Shown here piece after piece: positions 1 to 10,400 of a DNA stretch of 64,000 bases (its first letter is position 1; each line of letters starts with the position of its first letter). The position numbers were made by a program, and so were the translations under genes. The notes beneath the pieces are model-generated. The model ran no database searches. It had not been told where the DNA came from and saw only the letters and a program-made list of their open reading frames with translations. Source of the DNA: Caloramator sp. E03 (GTDB lineage Bacteria; Bacillota; Clostridia; Clostridiales; Caloramatoraceae); the NCBI RefSeq assembly GCF_006016075.1, contig NZ_CP040093.1:1777501-1841500 (forward strand), read 5' to 3'.

Positions 1-1671
<1,671 letters not shown>

Positions 1672-1742
1672 ATAATTTGCTGTGCAGTTTTGAAAAAACT
1701 ACATTAAGTAGTTGAGATTTTTAATATTTTACGACGAAGCAT

Positions 1743-1877
1743 TATGATTTATTCGTATTAGTTCTTGCCGAGTCTGACGCAGAAAATTTTAGAACTTTTG
1801 CTTGTTTGAGAGAAGCGAGTTTTCAAAAGTTCTTAATTTTCAAGGAAGCGAGGCTTAGAACTAAAGAAGAAATCATA
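1743..1877 (+). other. 23S-5S spacer with three nested inverted repeats (probable rRNA processing stem)
   Basis: Three nested perfect arms are visible: TATGATTT 1743-1750 with AAATCATA 1870-1877, AGTTCT 1760-1765 with AGAACT 1857-1862, and AGAACTTTTG 1791-1800 with CAAAAGTTCT 1824-1833. Such long-range pairing in an rRNA spacer is normally a substrate for processing nucleases. This role is inferred; the pairing itself is read directly. No gene is seen in the 235-base spacer. Confidence 0.6.
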
Positions 1878-1906
1878 TAGCAAGGAGAAAAATATTAAAA
1901 ATAATA

Positions 1907-2023
1907 TCTGGTGGTTAGGCATCCGGGGTAACACCCGTTCCCATTCCGAACACGAAGGTTAAGCCCGGGTGCGCCGATGATACTAAGCTGGAGACGGCTT
2001 GGAAAAGTAGGTGTCTGCCAGAT
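1907..2023 (+). rRNA. rrf: 5S ribosomal RNA
   Basis: About 117 bases running from TCTGGTGGTTAGGC to GTGTCTGCCAGA. The conserved CCCGTTCCCATTCCGAACAC loop and the pairing of the two termini (TCTGG... with ...CCAGA) identify it. It lies between 23S rRNA and tRNA-Asn, in the expected order. End points are set by the terminal stem. Confidence 0.96.
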
Positions 2024-2032
2024 TGTTAATGT

Positions 2033-2107
2033 TCCATGGTAGCTCAATGGTGGAGCATCCGGCTGTTAACCGGAGGGTTGGAGGTTCGAGTCCTCTCCAT
2101 GGAGCCA
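2033..2107 (+). tRNA. tRNA-Asn (anticodon GTT), CCA encoded
   Basis: The seven-base acceptor stem TCCATGG (2033-2039) pairs with CCATGGA (2097-2103), followed by discriminator G and an encoded CCA at 2105-2107. The anticodon arm CCGGCTGTTAACCGG places GTT in the loop, and GGTTCGAGTCC is the T loop. It begins nine bases after the 5S gene, so it is co-transcribed with the rRNA operon. Confidence 0.97.
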
Positions 2108-2127
2108 TTTTTATTTTTTGATATTTT

Positions 2128-2155
2128 AAGCCTAAGACTAAGTCTTAGGCTTTTT
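2128..2155. terminator. Bidirectional rho-independent terminator
   Basis: The perfect 12-base arms AAGCCTAAGACT and AGTCTTAGGCTT are separated by one base and flanked by a T run on the plus strand and an A run on the other. It can end the rrn/tRNA-Asn transcript and the converging minus-strand alcohol dehydrogenase that stops at 2158. Confidence 0.85.
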
Positions 2156-2157
2156 AA

Positions 2158-3300
2158 CTATTCATATTTTTTGCCATAATAAATTGCATACAATATTTTT
2201 TTCATTTCATTCTCTGTTATTTCTATAGGATTTACTTTTGTAGAACCTTTCAAAGAATTTTCTAAAAGCTCACTAAAATTATTTGAAAAATCTTTTTCTG
2301 AAAGACCTATGTCTTTGAATGAGGATGGGATGTTAAGTTTTTTATTTAAAGTTATAACTGCTTCAATAAAATCTGTTGCATCAATAAGTTTTGATAAATA
2401 GTTTAGTCTTCTTTTTACTTCTTTATCCCTTGAATTATATCTTAGTACATAAGGAAGAGCTACTGCATTTAAAAGTCCGTGTGAAAAATCAAACTTACCA
2501 CCAAAAGCATGGGATATTCCATGGGCCATTCCAAGACCAACATTAGAAAAGGCGCTTCCAGCCATTGTGCTGTATATATGTACTTTTTCTCTGCTTTCCA
2601 AATCTCCTTTTTCGTAAGATGATGGAAGATAATTGAACAATCCTTTAATGGCTCCTTCTGCTAAAGCTTCAGAATAGGGGTTAATATTTTTGTTAATATA
2701 ACACTCAACAGCATGTGTTAGAGCATCCATTCCTGTTTCGGCAACTAAGTATTTTGGCATTGAAAGGGTTAAACTTGAATCAAGTATAGCAATGTCGGGG
2801 ATAAAGGCATCACATTTTAAACCGATTTTTAAATTTATATTATTATATGTTATTACCGAAGCCCTTGTAACCTCTGCAGCTGTTCCTGAAGTTGAGGGGA
2901 TTGCAATTAGCTTTATATTCTTTCTTTCTTTTGGCAAATTAAGCCTGTTAGGATTTTTAATATCTAATTCGTTATATTCGTAGAATACCGAGAGAGCCTT
3001 TGCAATATCTATGGAAGATCCTCCACCTATTCCTATCACAGTATCTGGTTTAAATTTCTTCATAATTTCTAATCCTTTTAATACATATTCAAAAGAGGGA
3101 TTTTTTTTAATATCGCTGAATATGTAAATTTCAGCTTTTTTTGTTTTTAATATGTTTGATAGTCTGTCTATTGCACCAATTTTAAACATGGAATTTCCGC
3201 CAGTTACAATAAATGCTTTTTTTATATCAATATTTTCTATATAGTTTAATGAGTCTTTTCCAATAATTATAGAATTTCCATGGAGTTTTAACTCTTTCAT
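2158..3300 (-). CDS. Iron-containing (group III) alcohol dehydrogenase
   Basis: This is a 380-residue NAD(P)-dependent Fe-alcohol dehydrogenase, the usual family length. The nucleotide-binding stretch GIGGGSSIDIAKAL lies at about 90-103. The four metal ligands fit the family spacing: Asp192 and His196 (in DALTHAVE), His260 and His274 (in DFSHGLLNA). The family reduces aldehydes or ketones, or oxidises alcohols, in the cytosol; the exact substrate cannot be read (butanol, 1,3-propanediol and lactaldehyde enzymes all look like this). The start is an ATG with a GGAGG-type site just upstream. It is monocistronic and convergent with the rrn operon, and divergent from the aminotransferase at 3526. 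A lone Rex half-site (TTGTTAA, 3356-3362) sits near its likely promoter, but no full operator was found. Confidence 0.9.
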   Translation of the reverse strand: MKELKLHGNSIIIGKDSLNYIENIDIKKAFIVTGGNSMFKIGAIDRLSNILKTKKAEIYIFSDIKKNPSFEYVLKGLEIMKKFKPDTVIGIGGGSSIDIAKALSVFYEYNELDIKNPNRLNLPKERKNIKLIAIPSTSGTAAEVTRASVITYNNINLKIGLKCDAFIPDIAILDSSLTLSMPKYLVAETGMDALTHAVECYINKNINPYSEALAEGAIKGLFNYLPSSYEKGDLESREKVHIYSTMAGSAFSNVGLGMAHGISHAFGGKFDFSHGLLNAVALPYVLRYNSRDKEVKRRLNYLSKLIDATDFIEAVITLNKKLNIPSSFKDIGLSEKDFSNNFSELLENSLKGSTKVNPIEITENEMKKILYAIYYGKKYE

Positions 3301-3412
3301 AACTTTAAGCCTCCTTTACAGTACTTTTTAATTTAATTATAACATAAAGAAATAATTGTTAAGAATTAGCATTTAATAAAAAGAAAAAAATCACAAATTA
3401 AATTACATATAA

Positions 3413-3441
3413 TTGAAAATATTAGAATATATTGGTATAAT
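3413..3441 (+). promoter_or_regulatory. SigA-type promoter of the aminotransferase gene
   Basis: A -35 TTGAAA (3413-3418), a 17-base spacer and a -10 TATAAT (3436-3441). It is the best match in the 225-base gap upstream of the gene, and the start would fall near 3448, inside the palindrome at 3446-3464. Confidence 0.6.
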
Positions 3442-3445
3442 ATAT

Positions 3446-3464
3446 TTGCACACAATGTGCACAA
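3446..3464. promoter_or_regulatory. Palindromic operator-like site over the transcription start
   Basis: TTGCACACAATGTGCACAA is a near-perfect dyad with TGCAC/GTGCA core arms around ACAAT. It lies five bases after the -10 box, the classic place for a repressor site. The cognate regulator is not recognised. Confidence 0.5.
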
Positions 3465-3525
3465 TAGGATTGATTTGTATTGTAATAGTTTTTAAATTAT
3501 AGTTGATTAAGTTAGGAGGATTGTT

Positions 3526-4929
3526 ATGGAAGTTAAGGAAAAGATTAATTACTTTGTAACGGTTGATGATGCATTGAATTTTAATCGTGAAAATGTAAGG
3601 GAAAATTATAGGGAATATATAAGTTCAAGTGTTGTTCAGCTTATGGGACTTTTAGATTTTGATAAACATTTTGTTAAGGCAGAGGGTACAAAAGTATATG
3701 ATGAGGATGGAAATGAATACATAGATCTTCTTGGAGGATATGGTGCGTTAAATGTTGGACATAATAATAAAGAGATTCTTGAAGAAATTAAAAAGGTAAT
3801 CGGTCTTCCAAATATTCTTCAAGCTTCTATATACAATTTTGCAGGAGCATTGGCAAAAGACCTGGCATTAATAACTCCAGGGAATCTTAAAAGAACATTT
3901 TACGGGAATAGCGGGGCTGAAGCAGTAGAAGGGGCATTAAAGCTTGCTAAGATTGCCAGTGGAAAAACCAAATTGATTTACTGTAGGAATTCTTTTCATG
4001 GTAAATCTATGGGAGCACTTTCTGTTACAGGAAGAGAAAAATATCAAAATCCGTTTAAGCCATTAGTTCCAGACTGCTACGAGGTACCTTATGGCGATGC
4101 AGATGCCCTTGAAGAAATGATTAAATCACTAAAAGATGTAGCAGCCTTTATAGTAGAACCTATTCAGGGGGAAGGAGGGATAAATGTTCCTCCAAAGGGT
4201 TATCTTAAAAGGGTAAGAGAAATATGTACAAAATATGGTGTGTATCTTATAGCAGATGAGATTCAAACAGGATTTGGAAGGACAGGCTATATGTTTGCTT
4301 GTGAGGCTGAGGATATTGTACCAGATATAATGTGTTTTGCTAAATCAATCGGTGGAGGAATAATACCTATTGGAGGATATATTACGACGGATGAAATATG
4401 GAAAAAAGCCTATGGAAAAATAGAAAAGGCATTTCTACATACATCAACCTTTGGAGGCAATACAATAGCTTGTGCTGCGGGAATAGCTTCAATTAAATAT
4501 ATAATAGAAAATGATCTTCCAGGTAAGGCAAAGGAAAAGGGAGAATATTTCTTGTTAAAGCTTATGAATTTAAAGGAAAAGTATCCTGTTATAAAGGATG
4601 TAAGAGGAAGGGGACTTATGATAGGAATTGAATTTGAGGAGCCAAAAGGAGTTTTAAATTCAATTACAGCAGGGAAGCTTTCCGAGCTTTCCAATGAATA
4701 TTTTGCATCTCTTGTTGCTGGAAAGCTTATGAATGAGCATAGAATAATTACAGCATATACTCTTAATAATCCAAACGTTATAAGGCTTGAACCACCTCTT
4801 ATTATTTCTTATGAGGAAATAGATAAAGTAATTTTTGCACTTGAAAGTATATTTGAAAAAAATAAGAGCTTTTTAGGTATAGGTTTAGATAGTGGGAAGC
4901 AGATTTTAAAATCTATGTTTAAAAAATAA
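3526..4929 (+). CDS. Class III aminotransferase, putrescine aminotransferase-like
   Basis: This 467-residue PLP enzyme has the length and layout of putrescine:2-oxoglutarate aminotransferase (PatA/YgjG), including an N-terminal extension before the LGGYGALNVGH block at about 69-79. PLP contacts are visible: GNSGAEAVEGALKLAK (128-142), SFHGKSMGALS (156-166), ADEIQTGFGRTG (243-254), and the Schiff-base lysine K273 in CFAKSIGGG. It would transfer the amino group of putrescine or a related omega-amine to 2-oxoglutarate in the cytosol. Acetylornithine or 4-aminobutyrate aminotransferase are alternatives, but the whole sequence reads closest to YgjG. It stands alone between its own promoter and a strong terminator. 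The start has the site TTAGGAGGATTGTT just before ATG. Confidence 0.82.
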   Translation: MEVKEKINYFVTVDDALNFNRENVRENYREYISSSVVQLMGLLDFDKHFVKAEGTKVYDEDGNEYIDLLGGYGALNVGHNNKEILEEIKKVIGLPNILQASIYNFAGALAKDLALITPGNLKRTFYGNSGAEAVEGALKLAKIASGKTKLIYCRNSFHGKSMGALSVTGREKYQNPFKPLVPDCYEVPYGDADALEEMIKSLKDVAAFIVEPIQGEGGINVPPKGYLKRVREICTKYGVYLIADEIQTGFGRTGYMFACEAEDIVPDIMCFAKSIGGGIIPIGGYITTDEIWKKAYGKIEKAFLHTSTFGGNTIACAAGIASIKYIIENDLPGKAKEKGEYFLLKLMNLKEKYPVIKDVRGRGLMIGIEFEEPKGVLNSITAGKLSELSNEYFASLVAGKLMNEHRIITAYTLNNPNVIRLEPPLIISYEEIDKVIFALESIFEKNKSFLGIGLDSGKQILKSMFKK

Positions 4930-4945
4930 AATAATATTTAAAGAT

Positions 4946-5001
4946 ATCATAATATAAAAAGCCCTCATGGTTTAATTCATAAGGGCTTTTTATATTATGA
5001 T
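4946..5001. terminator. Long bidirectional terminator between converging genes
   Basis: Twenty-base arms (4946-4965 and 4982-5001) around a 16-base loop, with AGCCCT/AGGGCT at the core and A/T runs on either side. It ends the aminotransferase transcript on the plus strand and the glycosylase transcript on the minus strand, whose stop codon is the last base of the repeat. Confidence 0.85.
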
Positions 5002-5615
5002 CATTTACTAGGTTTAGAAACAAATTTATTTCCAACTATATAAAATCTCCATAGAAAATCCTTAGCTTCCTCTGCATAATCAATATTTATTCGTTTTGCT
5101 TCTTTTATTTCAAAGTTGGTAATCCCTTCAGCAATATAAAAATTGTTGCTACAAATATCTTCACCATTGTTTGATTTATCAATTTTAAATGCACTACAAA
5201 GTTTTGAAGGACCGTTTGTAAGGTTAATAATTTCTTTTTTATTCAGCTCATTAAAGCTCTTGTTATATCTATTTTTTGCCATATCATCAAGCCCAGATAT
5301 TGGCTCTACTGCTCTAATTAAAACAGCACAGGGCTTCTCAACTTCTTCGGTTACTATATTTAAACAAAAATTTTTACCATATATCATATATACGTATGCA
5401 TAACCAGGAGGTCCATACATAGCCTCATTTCTTTCTGTTCTTCTATAGTTATATGAATGAGAAGCTTTGTCATGGGGACCTATATAGGCTTCTGTTTCAA
5501 CAATCATACCTATTAGCTTTTTACCATTTACGATTTTTACAATATATTTTCCAAGAAGTTCTTTAGCAACAGTCAATGTATCACGATTATAAAAACTTCT
5601 ATCAAGCATATTCAT
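5001..5615 (-). CDS. 3-methyladenine DNA glycosylase (AAG/MPG family)
   Basis: The 204-residue protein matches the AAG-type alkylpurine glycosylases, which remove 3-methyladenine, 7-methylguanine and hypoxanthine from DNA and leave an abasic site for base-excision repair. Family signatures are readable: VAKELLGKYIV (about 17-27), the catalytic-site block IVETEAYIGPHDKASHSY (38-55), RNEAMYGPPGYAYVYMIYG (62-80), and AVLIRAVEPI (97-106). Length is typical of bacterial members. The ATG at 5615 has GGAGG seven bases upstream. It is a single-gene unit ending in the shared terminator with the aminotransferase. Confidence 0.93.
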   Translation of the reverse strand: MNMLDRSFYNRDTLTVAKELLGKYIVKIVNGKKLIGMIVETEAYIGPHDKASHSYNYRRTERNEAMYGPPGYAYVYMIYGKNFCLNIVTEEVEKPCAVLIRAVEPISGLDDMAKNRYNKSFNELNKKEIINLTNGPSKLCSAFKIDKSNNGEDICSNNFYIAEGITNFEIKEAKRINIDYAEEAKDFLWRFYIVGNKFVSKPSK

Positions 5616-5893
5616 TATAAGACCTCCATAAATTACAAAATTGTGCCTTTAACATTTATAGTATAAACTAAAAAATTAATTAATTGCTATTTAATTTTTT
5701 ATATAAATAAATTGTAGTTAATAAATTTTTGTTAATTTAAATACTTTTTGATTTTTAAATATTTTATGAAAAATCAAGCTGTAATAACGAGATAAAGAGA
5801 ATTATTATAATTATTTAAGCTAAAATATCAATTATTCCTCATAATTGACAGTTGACGATTTATGAAATTATTGACAAAATATTAATAGATAGT

Positions 5894-5911
5894 TTGTTAA
5901 ATAACTATCAA
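5894..5911 (+). promoter_or_regulatory. Candidate Rex (redox-sensing repressor) operator
   Basis: TTGTTAAATAACTATCAA matches the Rex consensus TTGTTAAnnnnTTAACAA at 12 of 14 fixed positions (left half perfect, right half 5/7). It starts 18 bases after a TTGACA -35 box at 5871-5876, so binding would cover the -10/start region. Rex is known to repress NADH-consuming fermentation genes, including alcohol dehydrogenases, in clostridia. An overlapping dyad GATAGTT/AACTATC (5888-5909) shares the site. Confidence 0.6.
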
Positions 5912-5938
5912 ATATTATTGCCGTATAAGATACAAATC

Positions 5939-5967
5939 ATCCAATAATTATTGTTAAATTGTTGGAT
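5939..5967 (+). promoter_or_regulatory. Hairpin in the 5' untranslated region of the alcohol dehydrogenase
   Basis: Arms ATCCAATAATT (5939-5949) and AATTGTTGGAT (5957-5967) pair over 11 positions with one mismatch around a seven-base loop. It ends about 23 bases before the AAGGGGG ribosome binding site. There is no T run, so it is probably an mRNA-stabilising structure or a second operator rather than a terminator. Confidence 0.45.
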
Positions 5968-6000
5968 AATAAAAAATAAATAAAGACAAGGGGGATTTCT

Positions 6001-7200
6001 ATGTGGGAATCAAAAATGTTAATTAATGATGTAAGAGAGATAAGATGTAAGACAACAGTATATCTTGGAGTAGGGGCAATTAAGAAAATATTTGATATCT
6101 GTGAAGATTTGAAAAGTAGGGGTATCGACAAGGTAGTTGTAATTACAGGTAAAGGAGCTTATGAAAAGACAGGTGCATGGAAGTATGTTACAGATGCCTT
6201 TGAAAAAAATGGAATAAAGCATGTATTATATAATAAAGTTACTCCTAACCCAACTGCTGACCAAGTTGATGAAGCAACTAATATGGCAAGGGAATTAGGG
6301 GCAAAAGCTGTTATTGGTATCGGTGGAGGAAGTCCAATCGATGCTGCTAAAAGTGTTGCAATACTTTTGGAATATCCGGATAAAAATTGTAGAGATATTT
6401 ATGAATACAAGTTTGTTCCTTCCAAAGCTGCTCCAATAGTTGCAATTAATTTAACCCATGGAACTGGAACAGAAGCTGATAGATTTGCAGTTGTTAGCAT
6501 ACCAGAAAAGGAATATAAACCAGCAATTGCTTATGATTGTATTTATCCATTATACTCAATAGATGATCCTTCATTGATGACAATGCTCCCAGCTAACCAG
6601 ACTCTATATGTTTCAGTTGATGCAATAAATCATATAATTGAAGCTGCAACAACTAAAGTAGCAACTCCTTATTCTATATTACTTGCAAAAGAAACATTTA
6701 GACTTATTACAAAATATTTACCACAAGCTCTTATGCATCCACAGGATTTAACAGCAAGATATTACTTATTATATGCATCACTTATTGCTGGTATTTCCTT
6801 TGATAATGGATTGCTTCACTTTACTCATGCTCTTGAACATCCTTTAAGTGCAGTTAAACCTGAACTTGCTCATGGATTGGGGCTTGGAATGTTACTTCCT
6901 GCTGTAATAAAGCATATTTATCCTGCTTGTCCTGAAGTTTTAGCTGATATACTAAATCCAATTGCTCCAGATCTTGTAGGTGTACCAGGAGAAGCAGAAT
7001 ACGCAGCTGAATTAATGGAAACATGGTTAAGACAAGTTGGACTTATTGAAAAGTTACAAGATCTTGGATTTACAGAAAATGATGTTGAAAAATTAGCAAA
7101 TCTTGCATTAAGTACTCCAAGTCTTGACTTACTATTAAGTATGGCTCCAATTCCAGCAACAAAAGAAACAATAAAACAAATATATACTGATTCATTATAA
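6001..7200 (+). CDS. Iron-containing alcohol dehydrogenase, probable Rex-controlled fermentation enzyme
   Basis: This 399-residue Fe-dependent dehydrogenase shows the NAD(P) loop GIGGGSPIDAAK (106-117) and metal ligands Asp207, His211 (VDAINHIIE), His276 (FTHALEH) and His291 (ELAHGLG). It differs clearly from the enzyme at 2158, in both its N-terminal block and the one-residue longer spacing between the last two histidines, so the two are not recent duplicates. It probably reduces an aldehyde to an alcohol to reoxidise NAD(P)H; the substrate is not readable. The gene has its own leader, an AAGGGGG ribosome binding site and a terminator, so it is monocistronic. The upstream Rex-like site suggests induction at a high NADH/NAD+ ratio. 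Confidence 0.9.
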   Translation: MWESKMLINDVREIRCKTTVYLGVGAIKKIFDICEDLKSRGIDKVVVITGKGAYEKTGAWKYVTDAFEKNGIKHVLYNKVTPNPTADQVDEATNMARELGAKAVIGIGGGSPIDAAKSVAILLEYPDKNCRDIYEYKFVPSKAAPIVAINLTHGTGTEADRFAVVSIPEKEYKPAIAYDCIYPLYSIDDPSLMTMLPANQTLYVSVDAINHIIEAATTKVATPYSILLAKETFRLITKYLPQALMHPQDLTARYYLLYASLIAGISFDNGLLHFTHALEHPLSAVKPELAHGLGLGMLLPAVIKHIYPACPEVLADILNPIAPDLVGVPGEAEYAAELMETWLRQVGLIEKLQDLGFTENDVEKLANLALSTPSLDLLLSMAPIPATKETIKQIYTDSL

Positions 7201-7292
7201 TAAATATGTAGCGTATAATGTTTAAAAATAATGAATGTACATTGATGAGGAATTTGCAAAATATTAGAAAAATAGACTATATAAGGAAATTT

Positions 7293-7333
7293 AAAAATCC
7301 CATTATACTGAATAAGTATTATGGGATTTTTTG
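7293..7333 (+). terminator. Rho-independent terminator after the alcohol dehydrogenase
   Basis: Arms AAATCCCATTATACT and AGTATTATGGGATTT pair with one mismatch around GAATA and run into TTTTTT. It is about 95 bases after the stop codon. Confidence 0.8.
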
Positions 7334-7403
7334 TTTTCAATAATATAAACAAGAAATATTGAGCAAGAGAGAGAAATTATTCTCTAAGTATTATTTTTGT
7401 TGT

Positions 7404-7432
7404 TTGAAGTAATGAATCATGAATGATACAAT
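7404..7432 (+). promoter_or_regulatory. Candidate promoter of the ribonucleotide reductase gene
   Basis: TTGAAG (7404-7409), a 17-base spacer and TACAAT (7427-7432). The -10 box lies inside the first NrdR-like box. Further TATAAT strings follow at 7439-7450, so the exact start is uncertain. Confidence 0.45.
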
Positions 7433-7473
7433 ATGTTGTATAATATAATATATATACATACAAAATGTTGATA
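7426..7473 (+). promoter_or_regulatory. Pair of NrdR-like boxes
   Basis: Box 1, ATACAATATGTTGTAT (7426-7441), matches the 16-base NrdR consensus acaCwAtATaTwGtgt at 13 positions. Box 2, ATACAAAATGTTGATA (7458-7473), matches at about 10. They start 32 bases apart, the three-helical-turn spacing typical of NrdR box pairs. NrdR is the ATP/dATP-sensing repressor of ribonucleotide reductase genes in most bacteria, and the gene behind the pair is a ribonucleotide reductase. Confidence 0.65.
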
Positions 7474-7488
7474 GAGAGGAGCGAATAT

Positions 7489-10400
7489 ATGGAGCTTAGC
7501 GAAAATGCATTAAAAGTTTTAAATAAAAGGTACCTAGCAAAGGATGAAAAGGGAAATATAATAGAAACTCCTGAGGAGATGTTTAAAAGGGTTGCAAAAG
7601 CTGTTGCAAAGGCAGATGAAATATATGATAAAGATGCTGATGTTATTGCTACAGAAAAAAAGTTCTATGATTTAATGACTTCATTAAGGTTTATTCCTAA
7701 TTCCCCAACCCTTATGAATGCAGGGCGTCCTTTGGGGCAGCTCTCTGCCTGTTTTGTTCTTCCAATTGAGGATTCGATGGATGGTATATTTGATTCGGTT
7801 AAAAACGCAGCACTTATACATAAATCAGGAGGGGGAACGGGTTTTAGCTTTTCAAGGCTAAGGCCTAAAGGCTCAACTGTTAAAACAACAGGAGGAGTAG
7901 CTTCAGGTCCTGTTAGCTTTTTAAAGGTATTTAATTCTGCAACGGAGGCTGTAAAGCAGGGGGGCACAAGAAGAGGGGCAAATATGGCAATACTTCGTGT
8001 TGACCATCCAGATATTTTAGAGTTTATAAAATGCAAAGAGGATAATAGTGAGATAACAAATTTTAATATTAGCATTGGAATTACTGAAAAATTTATGGAA
8101 GCTGTTTTTAAAGGTGAGGATTATGAGCTTATAGATCCTCATACTAAAGCTATAGCAGGAAAGCTAAATGCAAAGGAAGTTTTTGATACAATAGTAAAAA
8201 TGGCTTGGAGAAATGGTGAACCTGGAATAGTTTTTTTAGACAGGATGAACAAAGATAATCCAACTCCAGCTTTAGGAGAAATTGAAAGCACTAATCCCTG
8301 TTTTCATCCTGATACTTTAATATCAACAGAGGAAGGGCTTGTAAGGATTGAAGACCTTTATAAAAAGTATGGCAACAATATGTTCAATATTATAACCGAC
8401 AATAGGGTTATAAAAGATAAAATAAGTCAAAATGTAAAAGATTATTATGAAAATGGTGTAACTTTAAGACCTGCAAAGGTTTACAAAACTGGAATAAAAA
8501 AGACTATAGAAATAATCCTTCATAGTGGTCAAACTTTAAAAGTAACGCCAGAACATAAAATTATGACATCTTTGGGCTGGAAAGAGGCATGTAAGCTCTC
8601 AATAGGTGATGAGGTTCTTATCCAATCTTCAAAGGGATTTTTTAAATATGATGATAAAATAGGAGAGGAGCTTGGGCTATTTTTAGGATGGCTCTCAGGA
8701 GATGGATGGCTTACATCTGATGAAAAAGTGCTTGGAATGGTTTTTGCTGAATATGAAGAATATATACTTAGAAAGATGCAAAGCATTGCATTAAAGTATG
8801 GTGCTGGTGAAGGAATAATAAATAAGCGTGAGAATGGAACATGGCAGATTTTATTTAAACGAAAGGAATTTGTAAATGCTATAAAAAGCTTAGGATTTGA
8901 AGCAAAAAAAGCCCATGAAAAGAGAGTACCAAAATCAATATTTACAGCTTCAAAAAATACTGTTGCAGCATACATAAATGGACTTTTCAGTTCCGATGGA
9001 ACGGTTAATTTTGTTGACGATAATCATAGAGATATAAGGCTTAGCTCTACTTCAATAGAGCTTTTAAGGGATGTACAGTTACTACTTTTAAATTTAGGTA
9101 TTTATTCAAATATATATAATAGAACAAAATCCCACCCATCAAATTTTGAATATATAACAAAGGATGGAGAAAAGAGAGTTTATGAAAGCAAGGAATATTA
9201 TGAGCTAATAATTACACGCAACAATATATGTTCCTTCTGTGAGGAAATGAAGGATTTAATACAGAAAGAAAAAAATGAGAAACTAATTAGTATAAATAGA
9301 CCTTCAAGAAAAAATACTTACTATACTACAAAAGTAGAAGAGATTAAAGAATCTGAAACTATTGAGGTTTATGATATAAATGAACCGGTTACGAATTCTC
9401 TTGTAGCAAATGGGGTTGTTGTTCATAATTGTGGTGAGCAGCCTCTGCTGCCCTATGAAAGCTGCAACCTTGGTTCTATAAACCTTGTTAAAATGCTTAA
9501 ACTAAAAGATGGAAAATATGAGGTTGATTATGAACTTCTTGAAAAAACTATTCATGATGCTGTTCATTTTCTTGATAATGTTATTGATATAAATAAATAT
9601 CCTCTACCTGAAATAGAAAAAAGAACAAAGCTTACAAGAAAGATTGGACTTGGGGTTATGGGATTTGCTGATATGCTTATAATGCTTAAAATACCTTATA
9701 ATTCTCAGGAGGCTGTAGATTTTGCAGATAAATTGATGGGTTTTATAGATGAAAAATCAAAAGATGCAAGCAGGCAGCTTGCAGAAAAAAGAGGTGCCTT
9801 TCCAGCCTTTTATGATAGCATATATAAAGATGAAAAGCCCATAAGAAATGCTACAACAACAACTATAGCACCAACAGGCACAATCAGCATAATAGCAGGG
9901 GTTTCATCGGGCATTGAGCCTTTATTTGCAGTTGCCTTTGTAAGAAATGTTATGGATAACGATAAACTAACTGAGGTTCATCCATATTTTGAAAAGATAA
10001 TAAAATATAGAGGCATTTACTCTAAGGAACTCATGCTAAAGGTTGCAGAGCATGGCACTCCATCTCATATTAAAGAAATACCTGAGGATATAAAAAGGAT
10101 ATTTGTAACTGCTCATGATGTAAGCCCTATATGGCATATAAGGATGCAGGCGGCCTTTCAAAAGCATACAGATAATGCAGTTTCAAAGACAGTAAACTTT
10201 AAAAATGAAGCAACAGTTGAAGATGTAAGGCAGGTCTATATACTTGCATACAAACTTGGATGCAAAGGGGTTACTATATATAGAGATGGAAGCAGGGAAG
10301 GCCAGGTTTTAAATGTTGGTACTAAGGATTTGAATAAAGATGCGGAAAAGGAAAAATCAGCTCCAAGACAAAGGCCTCAGATAACAAGAGGAATTACAGA

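Larger units (their letters stand above)
5616..6000. other. 385-base intergenic region; no gene, regulatory sequence only
   Basis: Very AT-rich and without a credible reading frame. It holds TTGACA boxes at 5845-5850 and 5871-5876, the Rex-like operator at 5894-5911 and a hairpin at 5939-5967, all on the side of the alcohol dehydrogenase gene at 6001. No confident promoter for the minus-strand glycosylase was picked out. Confidence 0.6.

Noticed and set aside
3356-3362. A Rex site for the alcohol dehydrogenase at 2158
   Set aside because: Only the half-site TTGTTAA is present; the second half does not match.
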